From Mucor racemosus (taxonomy: Eukaryota > Mucoromycota > Mucoromycetes > Mucorales > Mucoraceae), in contig JAPEHQ010000024.1 in NCBI GenBank assembly GCA_027405735.1, positions 248,001 to 312,000 on the forward strand: 64,000 bases of DNA, written 5' to 3'. This document shows, piece after piece, positions 1 to 13,317 of this stretch. The position numbers and the translations under genes are program-made. Each line of letters opens with the position of its first letter. The stretch's first letter is position 1. The notes below the pieces were generated by a model that ran no database searches, had not been told where the DNA came from, and saw nothing but the letters and a program-made list of their open reading frames with translations.

Positions 1-836
<836 letters not shown>

Positions 837-944
837 TATATTAGCGCAGGACGCTTTAAATTATTGATTTTGAATAAAACATTTTGTTTAGAGCTATCTG
901 ATATCTAAAAGCTAATATCTGTAAAAAAACAGAAGAGTTAATAC

Positions 945-2255
945 CAGAATATAAGTGCATTGGTCTAACATTGATCTAACGTTGATCTAAAATTAACCTA
1001 AAATTGGTTATTAAAAATTGAGTACCTAAATTGAAATGTTAATTTTTTGTATTCACAAGATAGATCCAACTCAAAGCTACTTTGCATTTTTTGTTTCAGC
1101 AAAAGATATCGATTTTTCGTCGAGATAATCAAAATAATAGGGACATATTACAGCTTAACCTTATAGTAACGGGGTTTAAATATCGATTTGATGACAAATC
1201 GACCAGAAAATGATAAAAAAAACAAAATTGCTTAATGGCTCATGACCTGCAAAGTAAGTCGAAATAGCTTATTAAATGACTTTTATACAGTTTTAAATTC
1301 TGCATCTATCGAAATAAAAGTCAGGCAAATGGTTCACATAAAATGTTGCGTAAAATGTGATTGAAATTTTAGAGGTTTTTTGAAGATACACATCATTTTT
1401 TATAACAACATTTGGAGTATAAGTAACGGATATGATGCGTAGCAAAACCATCTATTGATCTAGCCATTGATGAACCTTCTAGCTGGAGTTTTCATAGAGA
1501 AAACGAGATTTTTATCCAAATTTTTTTCAAATTCAGAATTTGGGATGAGGGTCTATAAGGGAAAAATTGAAGCTAGAAACGAGGATGCCTCTTTTGACAC
1601 ATTTTTGAGGGTATCTCCATGAAAAATCAATATTTTAAAAAAAACTAAATTGAATCCGAGAGAGCTCAACGAGCTTGATGAAATGCATGTAAAAAAATGA
1701 CACTCAATTTAACGGGTATTTTATAATTTACTACAAAAATGTCAAAAAAATGAAAAAAAAAATAAAAGTGTCCAGAATTTTTTCATACTGAACTATGTTA
1801 TAGAGTACTTTAAAACAAGTAAGTTTTGTTATTAAAGATTGTTAGCATAGCTTAATGTTTTGTGAAGATATGAAGCCTCAAAGGATTTAATCCTTAGCAG
1901 TGAAATACCTGTAAAAATCTGAAACATTAGCATTAGAAAAGCTATACCAACTGTAAAAAATAGGATATTTCCGGATGCTCATTTTTGGATTAAACTTGAA
2001 CATCTCAGGTACATTGACATGTAATTTTTTCTTGGTGTTATTTAGTGAAAAAAAAAAAGGTAGATATGGATGAAAAGTGAGACCCAGTTTCAAGGAGAAA
2101 GCAATGAATTTTACACTGTTTGAGTTCTTCAAGAGATATAAAACAAATTTAGGAATAGGTAGTGCAGGGTGGCCATCTCATATCTATTTAGCAGCATTTA
2201 AGGTATATCTTAAAAAGTGTTTTGTTTGAGGTTAGTTATGGACATGCCCCCGATT
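945..2255 (+). repeat. Repeat family B, copy 1
   Basis: Non-coding-looking dispersed repeat of about 1.3 kb. It matches copies at 23039-24390 (same strand), 31655-33096 (opposite strand) and 40988-42420 (same strand). Shared landmarks include a segment around 1530-1625 that reads through a 'TCAGAATTTGGGATGAGGG' core, and a segment around 2030-2090 with an A-run. It has no convincing ORF; the short ORFs are not conserved between copies. Copies 1 and 4 share the same right end. The class of element is not evident. Confidence 0.75.
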
Positions 2256-3128
2256 TTAAATGTTAGGATATTTTTTAATTTTTCTTGTAGTTAAGTTTTG
2301 AAACAGGCTTAAATATGAAATGAATAACGGTGCACCACATCCTTTGTTTTAATGCCATCAAAAAACAGTTTCTTTTGCGTGAGTGTACCTAAAAGTTCAT
2401 CGACGCATTTTTTTTATAATTCTAGATCAGAAGAAATCTAGTTCAGTAACACTATATATATGATGTGTATAATAGAACTTTCATAATGTGTTGAATACAA
2501 TGACATATTAATCTTAGAAAATCAGACCTTAATTGATTATATGTATGATAACAATTTGAATTTCTAGTTTGTACTGCTAATACGGTCAATAACCCAGTTT
2601 CCAGTGCATAATACTAATTGTATGTGATCCAGTAAAGTCTGTCAACAGTTCTAAATATATTGACTTTATATCCTAGAATTACAGAAGAATACCTGTCAAG
2701 GGCATTAATGACTCTTTTTTCTGTATGAACAGCTTGAAGAGATAGTTTTGTAACTGATAATTCATTTCATAAATATCACCAGTACTAAAAATTTAATAGT
2801 TTTCCTTATAGATAGCTTTCGCTGCTAAAATAATTTGAAAAGACTCTGTCAAACCAAAATTGACCCCTTCATCACGCAATAAAGGTTAGACTAGAGTGTT
2901 GTATTGAAGTGCATCAGATTAGTTAGAGATAAATATAGGAAGACATATTTAACATGTTGCAGCAATAGGATTTGCTAGTTCTAGGTTTGAAATAATTCGA
3001 ATGACGTTGTAATGGCGGGCCATCCAAATATACCGAGATGATTTGAGGAGCTCGGAGTTGTAAAGGCAGCATCAATGATATTGCCCTCAACAAGCTGCTA
3101 CAGTTAGGATCTTCCCTTTTTCGCCATC
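2256..3128. other. Intergenic, upstream region of RPS18
   Basis: No gene recognised. The last stretch before 3129 is pyrimidine-rich (CTTCCCTTTTTCGCC), as is common at the 5' end of ribosomal-protein transcripts, so it probably holds the RPS18 promoter and 5' leader. The remainder is A+T-rich sequence without visible structure. Confidence 0.4.
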
Positions 3129-3933
3129 ATGGTATGCGTCAAACAAAGTTGAGCCAGAGAAATATCAAGGAAAAGACACAGACTTAACGATGGATAAGAG
3201 ATACATGTTTGATTATTATGGATGGATGGATAAATAAATGGATTACAACTATTTGATGTATGGAAAAAAATATATTTCATAGAGTGGACATGGCAGATGA
3301 AGATATAACAGATTTGAAGGAATTAAGAAAAACTACACAACATTTCGTTAAGCAACATTGCAACAACATCAAATATTGTATTTCTTATCTCGTTTTAGTT
3401 TATGCTCTTTATACATGATATATTTTCTGGAATATTTTATATATAATGCCATTCTAATTTTATGTTGATAGTCTCTTGTAGTTCCCGAGAGAAATCATTT
3501 CCAGCACATTATCCGTCTTCTCAACACTAACGTTGACGGTCGTGTCAAGATTCAAATCGCTTTGACCTCTGTCAAGGGTGTTGGTCGTCGTTTCGCCAAC
3601 ATTGCCTGTAAGAAGGCTGATATTGATCTTACCAAGAGAGCTGGTGAGCTTTCTTCTGAAGAATTAGAACGTATTGTCACCATTCTCCAAAACCCTGCTC
3701 AATACAAGATTCCTTCTTGGTTCCTTAACAGACAAAAGGATATTGTTGATGGTAAGTCTTCTCAAGTTATCTCTAACGTCCTTGACACCAAGTACCGTGA
3801 TGATCTTGAACGTTTGAAGAAGATCCGTAATCATCGTGGTCTCCGTCACTACTGGGGTATCCGTGTTCGTGGTCAACACACCAAGACCACTGGTCGTCGT
3901 GGACGTACCGTTGGTGTCTCCAAGAAGAAATAA
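3129..3933 (+). CDS. RPS18: 40S ribosomal protein S18 (uS13)
   Basis: Small-subunit ribosomal protein uS13, which lies in the 40S head and contacts the P-site tRNA and the B1 intersubunit bridges. Exon 1 is only the initiator ATG (3129-3131), followed at once by a GTATGC donor. A 340-nt intron (3132-3471) leads to exon 2 (3472-3933), which begins with Ser-Leu-Val-Val-Pro-Glu-Arg. The joined protein is 154 residues, the normal eukaryotic length. The helix-two-turn-helix segment and the basic C-terminal tail ([20 protein letters not shown], then VGVSKKK) are intact. No in-frame ATG exists at the start of exon 2, so the ATG-only exon is the natural model. Exon 2 codon use is strongly biased to C-ending Asn, Lys and Val codons, unlike its neighbours, as expected for a highly expressed gene. 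A possible 3' UTR intron follows the stop. Confidence 0.95.
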
Positions 3934-3937
3934 GCTG

Positions 3938-4009
3938 GTAAGTCTATTTTTTTTTTTTTTTTTTTACGATTTTTGGATTAGATTTTAATCATGTATTCTA
4001 ATTTTATAG
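3938..4009 (+). other. RPS18: Possible 3' UTR intron of RPS18
   Basis: Four bases after the RPS18 stop there is a consensus GTAAGT donor. A long T-run (about 19 nt) and a TTTTATAG acceptor at 4000-4009 follow. This would be a spliced 3' UTR intron. It is inferred from splice signals only. Confidence 0.4.
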
Positions 4010-4109
4010 CTTAATTCTCGAGATAATCATATTAAAAGCATAATAAAAAAATCCCTTTTTTTTATATTTCACTATTCTGTTTTTTATTGTATTTATTCAA
4101 GTTGTTTTG

Positions 4110-7100
4110 TTATATGGTTATTGTTGAATCTATGAGTTGTTTAATGTCTTGTTGCAATTGATTCATTTCGTATTGCTTTGAAGGTGCTTTTTCAGATTTT
4201 GCACAGATGTCAGCTGCTGATAAGTTTTGAATTCGCTCTTCTAAACTAATGTTGTTATCGCTATAAATTCAAATGCAATTAGTGAGTTTGATCATGTAAG
4301 AACCTATCTTTTCATCACTTACGGGAAACGAGCCAATGTCACGTATACCTGGGCTGCATTTTCATAACAGCAGCGTAATTTATAATAGCTAGCAAGTAAT
4401 TTGAGACGTTTGTATTCGAAGGGAGGATTTTTAAGATATTCTTCTAAATTGGGTGGATTTTCCTAAATTAAAAAAAAAATAGAATGTATTAATGCATTTG
4501 CATGTCTATATCCATTTTCAGTTCATGGTTTACCTCGATGAGTATTTGAGCAAGGTTATCTTGTAAAAAGCTATCATATGCATAGAATTGGAAAGCTTTA
4601 TCATTACGTTCAGATTCAAATACGAGTTTCATCAATATCTTGCGAGAATCTGCGAGATGAGAACTGTCCTTGATCACATTTTTCGAAAGTTTGAGAATAA
4701 TATCATAAAATGGTTGTTTTGATTTAAAGAGCTGATGACAATACTTATCGGCAGGGCAATTAGCATCAAGGAGAGCATTAGTGGAATTGGTAAGATCCCT
4801 AGCTTTAGCACAACATATAGCAAGACGAATACCGTATGCAGGATATCCCAGTTCGGCGTATTGAGTTGCCAATTCGGTAGCCTTATCAGCAGAAATATGA
4901 ATAGCGATCTTACTCAAATTATCAAATGATTCTTTCAACATGGCGCTAGCTTGATTGGTATTGACATTACGAGCAAGATGTATTTGATTAGCAGCATTGT
5001 ATAACAAAACATCATGAGCACTGCAGAATGATCCACATCGACTGGTGAGAACATCTATAACATGTTCTAAATTATTATAACGCTTGTAGGTATAATCGAT
5101 TAGAGCATATGTTAATTCGCCAGCCACAGCAGATGTGCCTTCAGATGTTGTGAGCAAAGTTTTGACATCGCTTTCTAAAAGACTAGCTTGTGCAGAAGAT
5201 TTGGCAAGTTTGATGATGGAATTTAGATCGTGTTCGAAAATGAATGTGAAGAATGACATGGCTTGGTTCAAATAGCCGATAAATTCACGCAGGTTGTTTA
5301 ATGATTTTGTCTCGGGGGTGATAGATGTGAATGAGAATAAGTTTGTATTTCTATCAATGAATGTTTGAAGTCGAGTCAAAATCTTTTGAATGCTGGCTAA
5401 CTCTTCTGTTGAGATATTATTTGAATAAGATTTACCGGCTGCTGTCGAAGTTTCTTTAATCAATTTCTTTGACCAAATTCCTTCGATAACACGATAGGTG
5501 AATAACGCCAAACCATCATGGAGACTAGTGAAAGACTGAGCTTTTGGATCTTCTATTAAGGAATTTACTTTGCCGAATCTGGCCAGTAATGTTTCAGCAT
5601 CTTTTGCTACATGTGCAGCAACAGCTTTAGCATCATACAAAGGATTGCTGTTGGGTACATCGATAGAACTGATCAAATTGTAACAAAGAGAGGAAGCATT
5701 TAGATAGCCATAATGGTTGAAAAAGGGCTCAAAATCGTTAGGACGATGTCGAGTGTCGCTACCAGCTCGTGTAATTAAATTGTGCAACATATCAACAGGT
5801 CTTTGCTTGACCAAAACAGTAATTCCAGAAGTTGTCAAAACTAAAAAGTGGCGAGGAGTTGCATGATAAGGATATTTGAATTCATTGATTCCATCTGAAT
5901 TTGTGGGCGATTCGATAATATCAAGGATTTTGCCGTGGATATCAATGGCATTACCGTTTTCTTGCAATTGTATATTGGAGTTGGGTGAAGTGCGATTACC
6001 CAAATTAGCCAAATGAGGGGAATAAGTGATTATTTGGGATTGTGTCTCGTTGACATGTGCATTTTTTACAAGCATAGTGAGAGCATTTCTGTAGAGAGAC
6101 TTGCCAACTAAATCAGAAGGTTTCAAAATTTCTGAAGGTGTTCTAACATGTACATTGATTAATCCATTAGGTGCGGCATCATATTTGACATGTTGAGCAT
6201 CCTTTTGGTGGTTATAGTAAATTCTACATCCATTAGATGTGATTGCTACCAAATGATAATAAAGTGATTCTGCTGCTGTGGTGGGGTGAATAGAAACAAT
6301 CTGTGTATCAGGTATGAAGTATTCGGAAGTAGGGACGGATCTTTTTGCATCTGCAATACAATCTGACTTTTTACAAACTGTGTTGAATGTGTAGCCATCA
6401 GTTCCCAAATATACAACGTTGATAGTTGAGTTTTTGGTTAATTGGTATAAAACTGTTCCACTCTCATTTACTGCGATTTGAACAATTGGATCACTTGATT
6501 TTCTAAAGAGGAAACCAAAGCTACTGCCAGATGTTTGCAATTTCTTGTTACATTTACTAGCAAACCAAGTTTCCTGTGCCTAATCCCGCTGTTAAGGAAC
6601 ATTTTCTTGGTGATTAACACAAATATTCGACTTACTCTATAATCCAACTCCCATACATTGTCGTCATTTCCCAACATGAAGATACGGCCTTGATTTGTGC
6701 CAACAATTTGAAGCATGTGGACACCATTTGTAACTGTGCTTATAAATGAATTGACATAATTCAAGCCTTGTGGACCATTTACAACACCAATAACACTAAT
6801 TTCGCTTGTAGTTGCAATAATCATCAATTGCTTGACACGATCGACGAAAATTCCGGGCTTTGGCTTGACAAATCCAACACCAACAATGTCGTTTTCTGTT
6901 TCATGAATCATAATTCCTCGGCTAATCATACATAATGCTTAGAATCTAGATGAATATTTACACATTTAGTAATAATAATTTACCTTTCAACATAATCAAA
7001 TAAATGGAGATGGTTTTTAACCACAAAGTAGGCTCTGTTGATGAGAGGTGCGATACCACAAGGGCTTTTATGATCGACTGAAATGAAAGATGTGAGTACA

Positions 7101-7406
7101 AATATTAACAATGGCATTTGTGAATTACGTACATTTTCTAATGTCCTCCAAACCAGATGTACTCAATGTGATGTTTTTCTTTAGTAATATGGGTTGAACA
7201 GCTTCAGCTTGATTTGATGCATAAAGACTTGGGTCTATAACAATGATAGTTTAATAAACATTGAGAGTTAAGTGATAACAAAATTCCTTACGTGTGAATG
7301 TCTTGTACAGATCAGGGAATTGCCTGTCGACAACAGCTTTGCTTTCCAAAGTAGCTACGGCTTCCTTTACAAGAGTAATTGTCTTTTCAGGTTCTGTAGT
7401 AGCCAT
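4110..7406 (-). CDS. NUP155: Nucleoporin Nup155/Nup170, short C-terminus
   Basis: Inner-ring scaffold nucleoporin that bridges the Nup93 complex and the pore membrane. It has an N-terminal beta-propeller followed by an alpha-solenoid. Exons on the minus strand are 7292-7406, 7133-7234, 6984-7077, 6636-6921, 4534-6573, 4323-4462 and 4110-4260, in total 2928 nt or 975 residues with every phase consistent. Family landmarks are the propeller segments VGFVKPKPGIFVDRVKQL and GRIFMLGNDDNVWELDYR, then SSDPIVQIAVNESGTVLYQL. In the solenoid, LEEYLKNPPFEYKRLKLLA and NISLEERIQNLSAA are typical. Vertebrate and yeast relatives run to about 1390-1500 residues. Here the protein stops just after the NISLEERI helix, and convergent RPS18 leaves only about 180 bp, so the last few hundred residues of the solenoid are missing. 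It diverges from VPS16. Confidence 0.92.
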
Positions 7407-7807
7407 GATTAACAAATATTTTATAAAGAAGAGGATGTAAAAAGACGCGAAAAACCTGCCATGCTTTTGTTAATTTTTTTTCGTCGTCACATCCATCATG
7501 TCTTGATGGTTGACCATGCATTTGAAAAGGTTGAAAAGGCCTATGTGGTTGTCCAGCAACAACTTGAGCATGTAATCTCGGTATTCAGCTTTTTGATAGT
7601 TTATATTAAGCAACTTTTTCATTAAAAATCGAGTTAAATTAGGACGATACTGGCTTCAAATGTTGATTCATTCATGTGGATTTGAACAGTGCATCATAAC
7701 GGACATTGAATGAACAAATGCTTCCAACACACACTCTGTAACATTCGTACAGAAAAAAACACTTGTTTCTAATTACCCCTTTCCTTCTTTAAGAGAAATA
7801 ATACAAT
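7407..7807. promoter_or_regulatory. Bidirectional promoter region NUP155 / VPS16
   Basis: A 401-bp gap separates two divergent start codons (7406 minus, 7808 plus), so both promoters must lie here or overlap. A TCTTTAAGAGAAATAAT stretch precedes VPS16. No clear TATA box or operator motif was recognised. Confidence 0.5.
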
Positions 7808-10800
7808 ATGGCTCCAAACCCAACTTCGGATTGGACAGAACTTCATGTAAGAACCATCAAATTAGTCTTATAAATGATATTTAATACTGAACCCTACTTA
7901 CATAGGATCGTTTCTACAGGTAATATTATAATGTAGACAGGTTTCCATTGTGCTTGTATAAACCTGGGTTTATTGTATTTTTGGCAGGAAACAAGAAATT
8001 TACTCTTTATCATGGAATCAAACTGACCTTTCAAAATTCATGATCTCAGGTGCACAATATGGTGGCCCTATTGGTATGATTTTCTTGTTGGTTTTATGCA
8101 TTATTAACTTGATTAACGTGTATTGTTTCGCTTGTAGCCATGATAAGAGATGATAAGAAAGTCTTGTTACTTCAAAAGCAACAGCCTATTAAACCTACAA
8201 TCTACATGTACACCAGTGCTGGTAAATTGATCGAGCAAATTCAGGTACAAATTGCACATCAAAATCGAGGAAATCATAATTTTAATCGACATGCTGTAGT
8301 GGGATAAAGGGCGTATTGTAGCATTAGGATGGACAGATCAAGAGCAACTTGTTGTAGTTACTGATGATGGATCTGTAAGGCTTTATACACTTCATGGACA
8401 GTATACTCAATTTTCCTTGGGAAAGGTAATCTAATGATTTTGCACATTTGAATCTTTCTAAATCCTACACTATTTATAGGATGCTAAGAACGATGGCATT
8501 ATTGATTGTCAAATTTGGGGTGGTGGTCTAGTAGCTATGACTGGAAAGTATCAGCTCATCAGCTTGACTAGTTTCGAAGAACCACAACCAAAAATGATGG
8601 CCGAGCTCAAGTTGGATGAACCACTGCATAGCTGGACAGTTGTTCCTCCTCAATTTACGCTCAGTCGACATGTAGAAGTTTTGATTGCTACAGGATCTAC
8701 CATCTTGGTTGTAGATAGTAAGGAAGTAACAGACCAACATTTAAATCAAGGCCCTTTCACAAAAATGGTCGTTTCTCCCAATGGTAAATTTCTTGCCTTG
8801 TTCACATCAGATGGAAAATTATGGGTTGTATCTACTGATTTTCAGAAAAACCTTTCAGAGTATTCAACCAAATCTAAGATCGCTCCTCAGCAATTGGTTT
8901 GGTGCGGTACAGATTCTGTTGTGCTTTATTGGGATAAAATCGTCTTGATGGTTGGTCCTTTTGGGGATTGGATTAAATATACTTATGAGGATCCTATTTA
9001 TTTGGCTTCGGAAATTGATGGTGTTCGTATAATCAGTAATGATAAATGTGAATTATTACAAAAAGTTCCTGGTAAGTTATCATGTTTATGTTTGTAATCA
9101 ATTTAACCAACATATACTATAGCATCGACCGAGAAAATCTTTAAAATTGGTTCTACTGACCCACCAGCTATGCTGTTTGATGCATTGGACCATTATGAGG
9201 TATTTATAGAAAGATAAAATCTAAGATATGTCGTGATTGATGCTTTATGATTAATAGCGTAAAAGCCCCAAAGCGGATGAAAACATTCGAAGCATTAAAG
9301 CAGAATTAATTGATGCTGTTGATAGCTGCATTGAGGCTGCAGGATTTGAATTTAGTCATCATTACCAACGCGCATTATTAAAGGCAGCTTCATTTGGTAA
9401 ATGCTTTTTGGATAACTACAATGCCAATGAATTTGTTGATATGTCTCAAACTATTCGAGTATTGAATGCTGTAAGATACTATGACGTTGGTATTCCACTC
9501 ACTTACGCACAGTAAGTCTGATTTTGATCATACGTTATTACTTTTCTTACTGGAATTTATTTTTTAGATATAAGCGTCTCAGTCCAGATGTCTTGATCGA
9601 TCGTTTGATTAACCGTAATAATCATTTGTTGGCTATTCGTATTGCGGAATACTTGAAGTTACGTACAGATAAAATTTTGATTCATTGGGCTTGTGAAAAG
9701 ATTAAATCTAGTACAGAAGATGAGGAGGCTATCTGTAGAACAATTGTGGATAAATTGGCCAAAAAGCCAGGATTGTCTTACGCTGAAATAGCAAAGACGG
9801 CTCATGATGCTGGACAAACTCGATTAGCCACTAAATTACTGGATTATGAGCCAAGAGCTGCAGATCAAGTACCTTTATTGATATCGATGCAAGAAGATGA
9901 AACCGCATTAATTAAAGCTATCGAAAGTGGAGACACGGATCTTGTTTATCTTGTCATATTTCACTTAAAACGAAAATTACCTTTGGGTGAATTTTTCCGT
10001 ATGATCAACAACAAGCCTATGGCATGCAACCTTTTGGAAGTTTATTGTAAAGAGCAGGATACCGAGTTGTTAAAAGATTTTTATTATCAAGATGATAGAA
10101 GAATCGATAGTGCAAATGTTGTTTTATCCGAAGGCTTTGCTGAATTAGATATTGCTGAGCGTATCAAGAAACTGAAAATCGCAGGAAAAACTTATAGCGA
10201 ACATCGTGAACAAGCTTTTGAAGCTAAGGCTGTTGATGAAGCTGTTAAATTGCTTCAATTCCAATTAACACTCGAAAAAGATACCCAACAATCATTCGCA
10301 GGACTTTCCACTAGTGAAACCATTTATAAATGTACAACTCTTGGTCAGCATAATAAGGCCTCAAAGATCAAAACCGATTTCAAAATTCCTGATAAAAGGT
10401 ATGTTCAAATTAGCATAAATGGGTCTGTTCATTAATGAAATCCATGTAGATTTTGGTGGGTCAAGCTTCGTGCTTTGGTTGAAGTCAGAGATTGGGAAAA
10501 TTTGGAGAAGCTTTCTAAAAGCAAAAAATCACCAATTGGTTATGAACCTTTTGTTGAAGAGTGTATTAAAGCTCGACAATATCAAGAAGCTTCTAAATAC
10601 ATACTTAAATGTGATCCTCCTGTGAGACCTATGCTTTTTGTAAAGATTGGAGCTTTTAAAGAAGCAGGCGAACAGGCTTATTTGAACAAAGATGTAGATG
10701 GACTCAGGTAATATTTTTTGCTATGTATTATTAGTTGATATTCATTGTAAATACTCAATAATTTAATTTTACATAGGGAAGTAAGAGCAAAATGTACAAA

Positions 10801-10855
10801 CCATATCGTAGCACAAGAGTTAGATTCACTTCTTGCCCAACTTAATGCCAAATGA
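7808..10855 (+). CDS. VPS16: Vacuolar protein sorting protein Vps16 (HOPS/CORVET core)
   Basis: Core subunit of the class C Vps tethering complexes CORVET and HOPS, which drive endosome and vacuole fusion and pair with Vps33. Eleven exons: 7808-7846, 7906-7919, 7988-8073, 8138-8244, 8300-8425, 8480-9071, 9123-9199, 9258-9511, 9568-10398, 10450-10707 and 10777-10855. The sum is 2463 nt and 820 residues, matching the roughly 800-840 of yeast and animal Vps16. The N-terminal beta-propeller occupies about residues 1-400, with WGGGLVAMTG as a landmark. The alpha-solenoid follows, with LSPDVLIDRLINRNNHLLA at about 460. The Vps16 C-terminal signature is strong: LPLGEFFRMI, FYYQDDRR, RFWWVKLRAL and SKSKKSPIGYEPFV. 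Exon 2 is a 14-nt microexon coding DRFY. No lesion was seen. Confidence 0.97.
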
Positions 10856-11039
10856 TAAATAAATAAAACACCTTACTGAAATGATGCTTTGTTAATGATA
10901 CAAATTCATGTATAAAGTGTAAAATAGCTATGATATAAACTGATAGAAAAAATCAAGTACATAAGGAATAGAAAAAAAATCTGGCTTTTGTTCTTACCTT
11001 ACCCTTTTTTTTTTACTTATTTTTTACTTAATGTGATCA
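10856..11039. other. 3' flank of VPS16
   Basis: Short A+T-rich stretch between VPS16 and repeat family A. It contains AATAAAAC and other A-rich words just after the stop (10859-10870), likely serving polyadenylation. Confidence 0.4.
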
Positions 11040-11475
11040 GGTTTTCTGGGGAGTTGGGCACATTATATACAGAAAGCTCTTGAAGCATTTATTCTTTTTT
11101 TTCTTTGGCAATGCTAAAAATCATTGTTCAATATGACTGAATATTAATAAATCAGAGAAAACACAACTGATACCCAATGTACATTGAGGTCAAGATTGAT
11201 AAAAGGTGCATTCTTCATTGTATAGTGGAAATCGCAGCATTTTGATGGATAGAAATTATAGGACCAAGATGTTGTGTTTGCCTCATGACTTTTAAAAGGG
11301 TTTAAAAGCATACTTCATCAAACTTACTTAGATGTTAAATACTCACCACCATATGCTATTAGTATCATCTTGTTTTTTATTTAATTGCTCTATTATTAAA
11401 AATCAAGCTTTTCATAGCTTATGACAATGACAGTGGGATGTTTCTGATTTTAGATTGACATTTATCATAAGGTGG

Positions 11476-11676
11476 GCTGATGATACGTTTGATACTACTG
11501 TAAATGGAACCAGTCAATTTAATTTATGGAATTTGAATACAAATCCCGAGGAATCATTTGCAAGTGCTTAATTTGGCTCTGATAAAGCATTGAATAAACT
11601 GGCTTGGGACAAAGAGGGTAAAAAGACGGCAATAGGTTCCAGTGATGGTCATGTTTATGTTTATGATATTGGAGAG
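11476..11676 (+). pseudogene. Captured dynein intermediate-chain WD40 exon, copy 1
   Basis: A 67-codon stretch resembles the WD40 propeller of cytoplasmic dynein intermediate chain. The N-terminal part contains QFNLWNLNTN. A TAA stop follows at about residue 33. The second part is ALNKLAWDKEGKKTAIGSSD and then GHVYVYDIGE. It ends exactly at a GTAAGA donor, so genomic DNA including a splice site was copied rather than mRNA. Degraded paralogous copies lie at 36844-37050 and 62566-62670 within the same repeat family. The single in-frame stop and the lack of flanking exons make it a fragment. The functional parent gene is not in this window. Confidence 0.7.
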
Positions 11677-12834
11677 GTAAGAATAAAACTAAATGTAAAT
11701 TACCTCTAACGCAATAATTATAAAGCAAGATTATATTATCATCAAATACACTACCACACAATATTAACATGTATAAAGGTTTACAGTAATAAGCTTGAAT
11801 CAAGTGGGCACAGTATCGTAAATTCTTGAAAAAGTTTTCAGGTATTATAAAATCTCTTATTTTTAATACTTACAAGGCTTATAAGCGGAATATTAATTTA
11901 GAAAATTATTTTTGTCCAGATCGTCAATTTTGACATTTTTTAAATTTTTTTTTCTGATTTTGCAAATCTAGAGTTAATTATACTACCAATTATAAAAACA
12001 AAAAATATACACATATACAACATTTAGCGCTCTATTTGCTCAATAAAAAACAAAGAATATTTTTATTACAAAATATTACATGAAAATCCTTTAATCAAAA
12101 TTCCGTTTTTGGGCCAAAAATGCTAAGTTTCATTACTTAACATTTAATATTAAGCTTTTATCAAATGTGTATTAGTCATGGCTACAATTTTCTCTCACAA
12201 TGTAGTATGTTTAAACGTTGATTTTGGTATCAAAAGTTGATTTTTCTGTTTTTTGATCAAAATCATGAGTGTTGGTAAGGATAAAATGAGTCACCGAAAA
12301 TGTCCGCTACAAAGTCTGGATTTTCAGACTGTACGTGGTTATATATAAAAAAAGTTAAAAAAAACCCGCTTTTTTATTTAAAACTTATATATACCATAGT
12401 ATACTGTAAGAGACTTGGCCATTCAATCGTGCTATGTTCAATTACGGCGTCGCTCTACGGACACGCTTTTGCAATTTTTTAGTAAATGTATGATATAATA
12501 GACGGTTTTTTTTGGTAGAAAATGCATGTTTCTATGATAACCGACATTGCCTATTTTGTTTAGTTTATGGGTTGATGCGCTGTAATGCTGCTTTTACATT
12601 GTCTGAAATGTGCAATTTAGCAGGGTTTTAATTGCGCTAAATAATATAAAGCGTTAAAAATCCTTTTCTATAGTATGTGTTGTGTTGCTTCTCTCTTTTT
12701 GTTTTCATATTCCAAGGATATATTCACCACCGTTTGATAAGGTATATCAGACTATTATCAAGCTGGTATTCTTTTCTTTTTTTTTCCAAATACGCATGCT
12801 ATCATAAGGGACTAATGTTTTTGATATAGGTAGC

Positions 12835-13317
12835 TGAAGTGAACTAAGCTAGATTCCCATCATAAAATACCTAAATTAAATGTCATCTCATTTGAAACCA
12901 TGCTATCAAAGATAAGACTATATAGTAAATAGACAATTGCATAAAGATAGCAAGGGTATAATACTCAAATAAGAGATGCTAAAATACTAAAGTAATGTGG
13001 GATATCCTAAATAAAAGATACAAAAAGTACATGCTTATCAAGTAGAACAAGTAAGGGCTGTTCTGAAAGCATGATTGACAAACTATATTTAAAACACCGT
13101 TCTTGATCCACCAAATCAATAACCAAACAACCCAACATTTATACTCAAAATTAATGGAATCGTTGACAATTGCAATGCAATTGCAAGATAGTAAATAATC
13201 ACCAAATAATATAAATAGAGACGTAGAATAACCATTTTATTGCACATTATCCATATTTTAATAAAGAAGGATTTTAACAGTATTCTTTATCGCTTTTTAC
13301 ACCCATATTTTACTGCA
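12835..13317. mobile_element. Solo LTR (483 bp) with 5-bp target duplication
   Basis: Begins TGAAGTG, ends TACTGCA, and is flanked on both sides by GTAGC (12830-12834 and 13318-13322). The paralogous repeat at about 63560 carries one GTAGC without the insert, i.e. the empty site. Inside are a TATAAATA box near 13209 and AATAAAG near 13258. These are the hallmarks of an LTR left by recombination of a retrotransposon. Confidence 0.85.
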
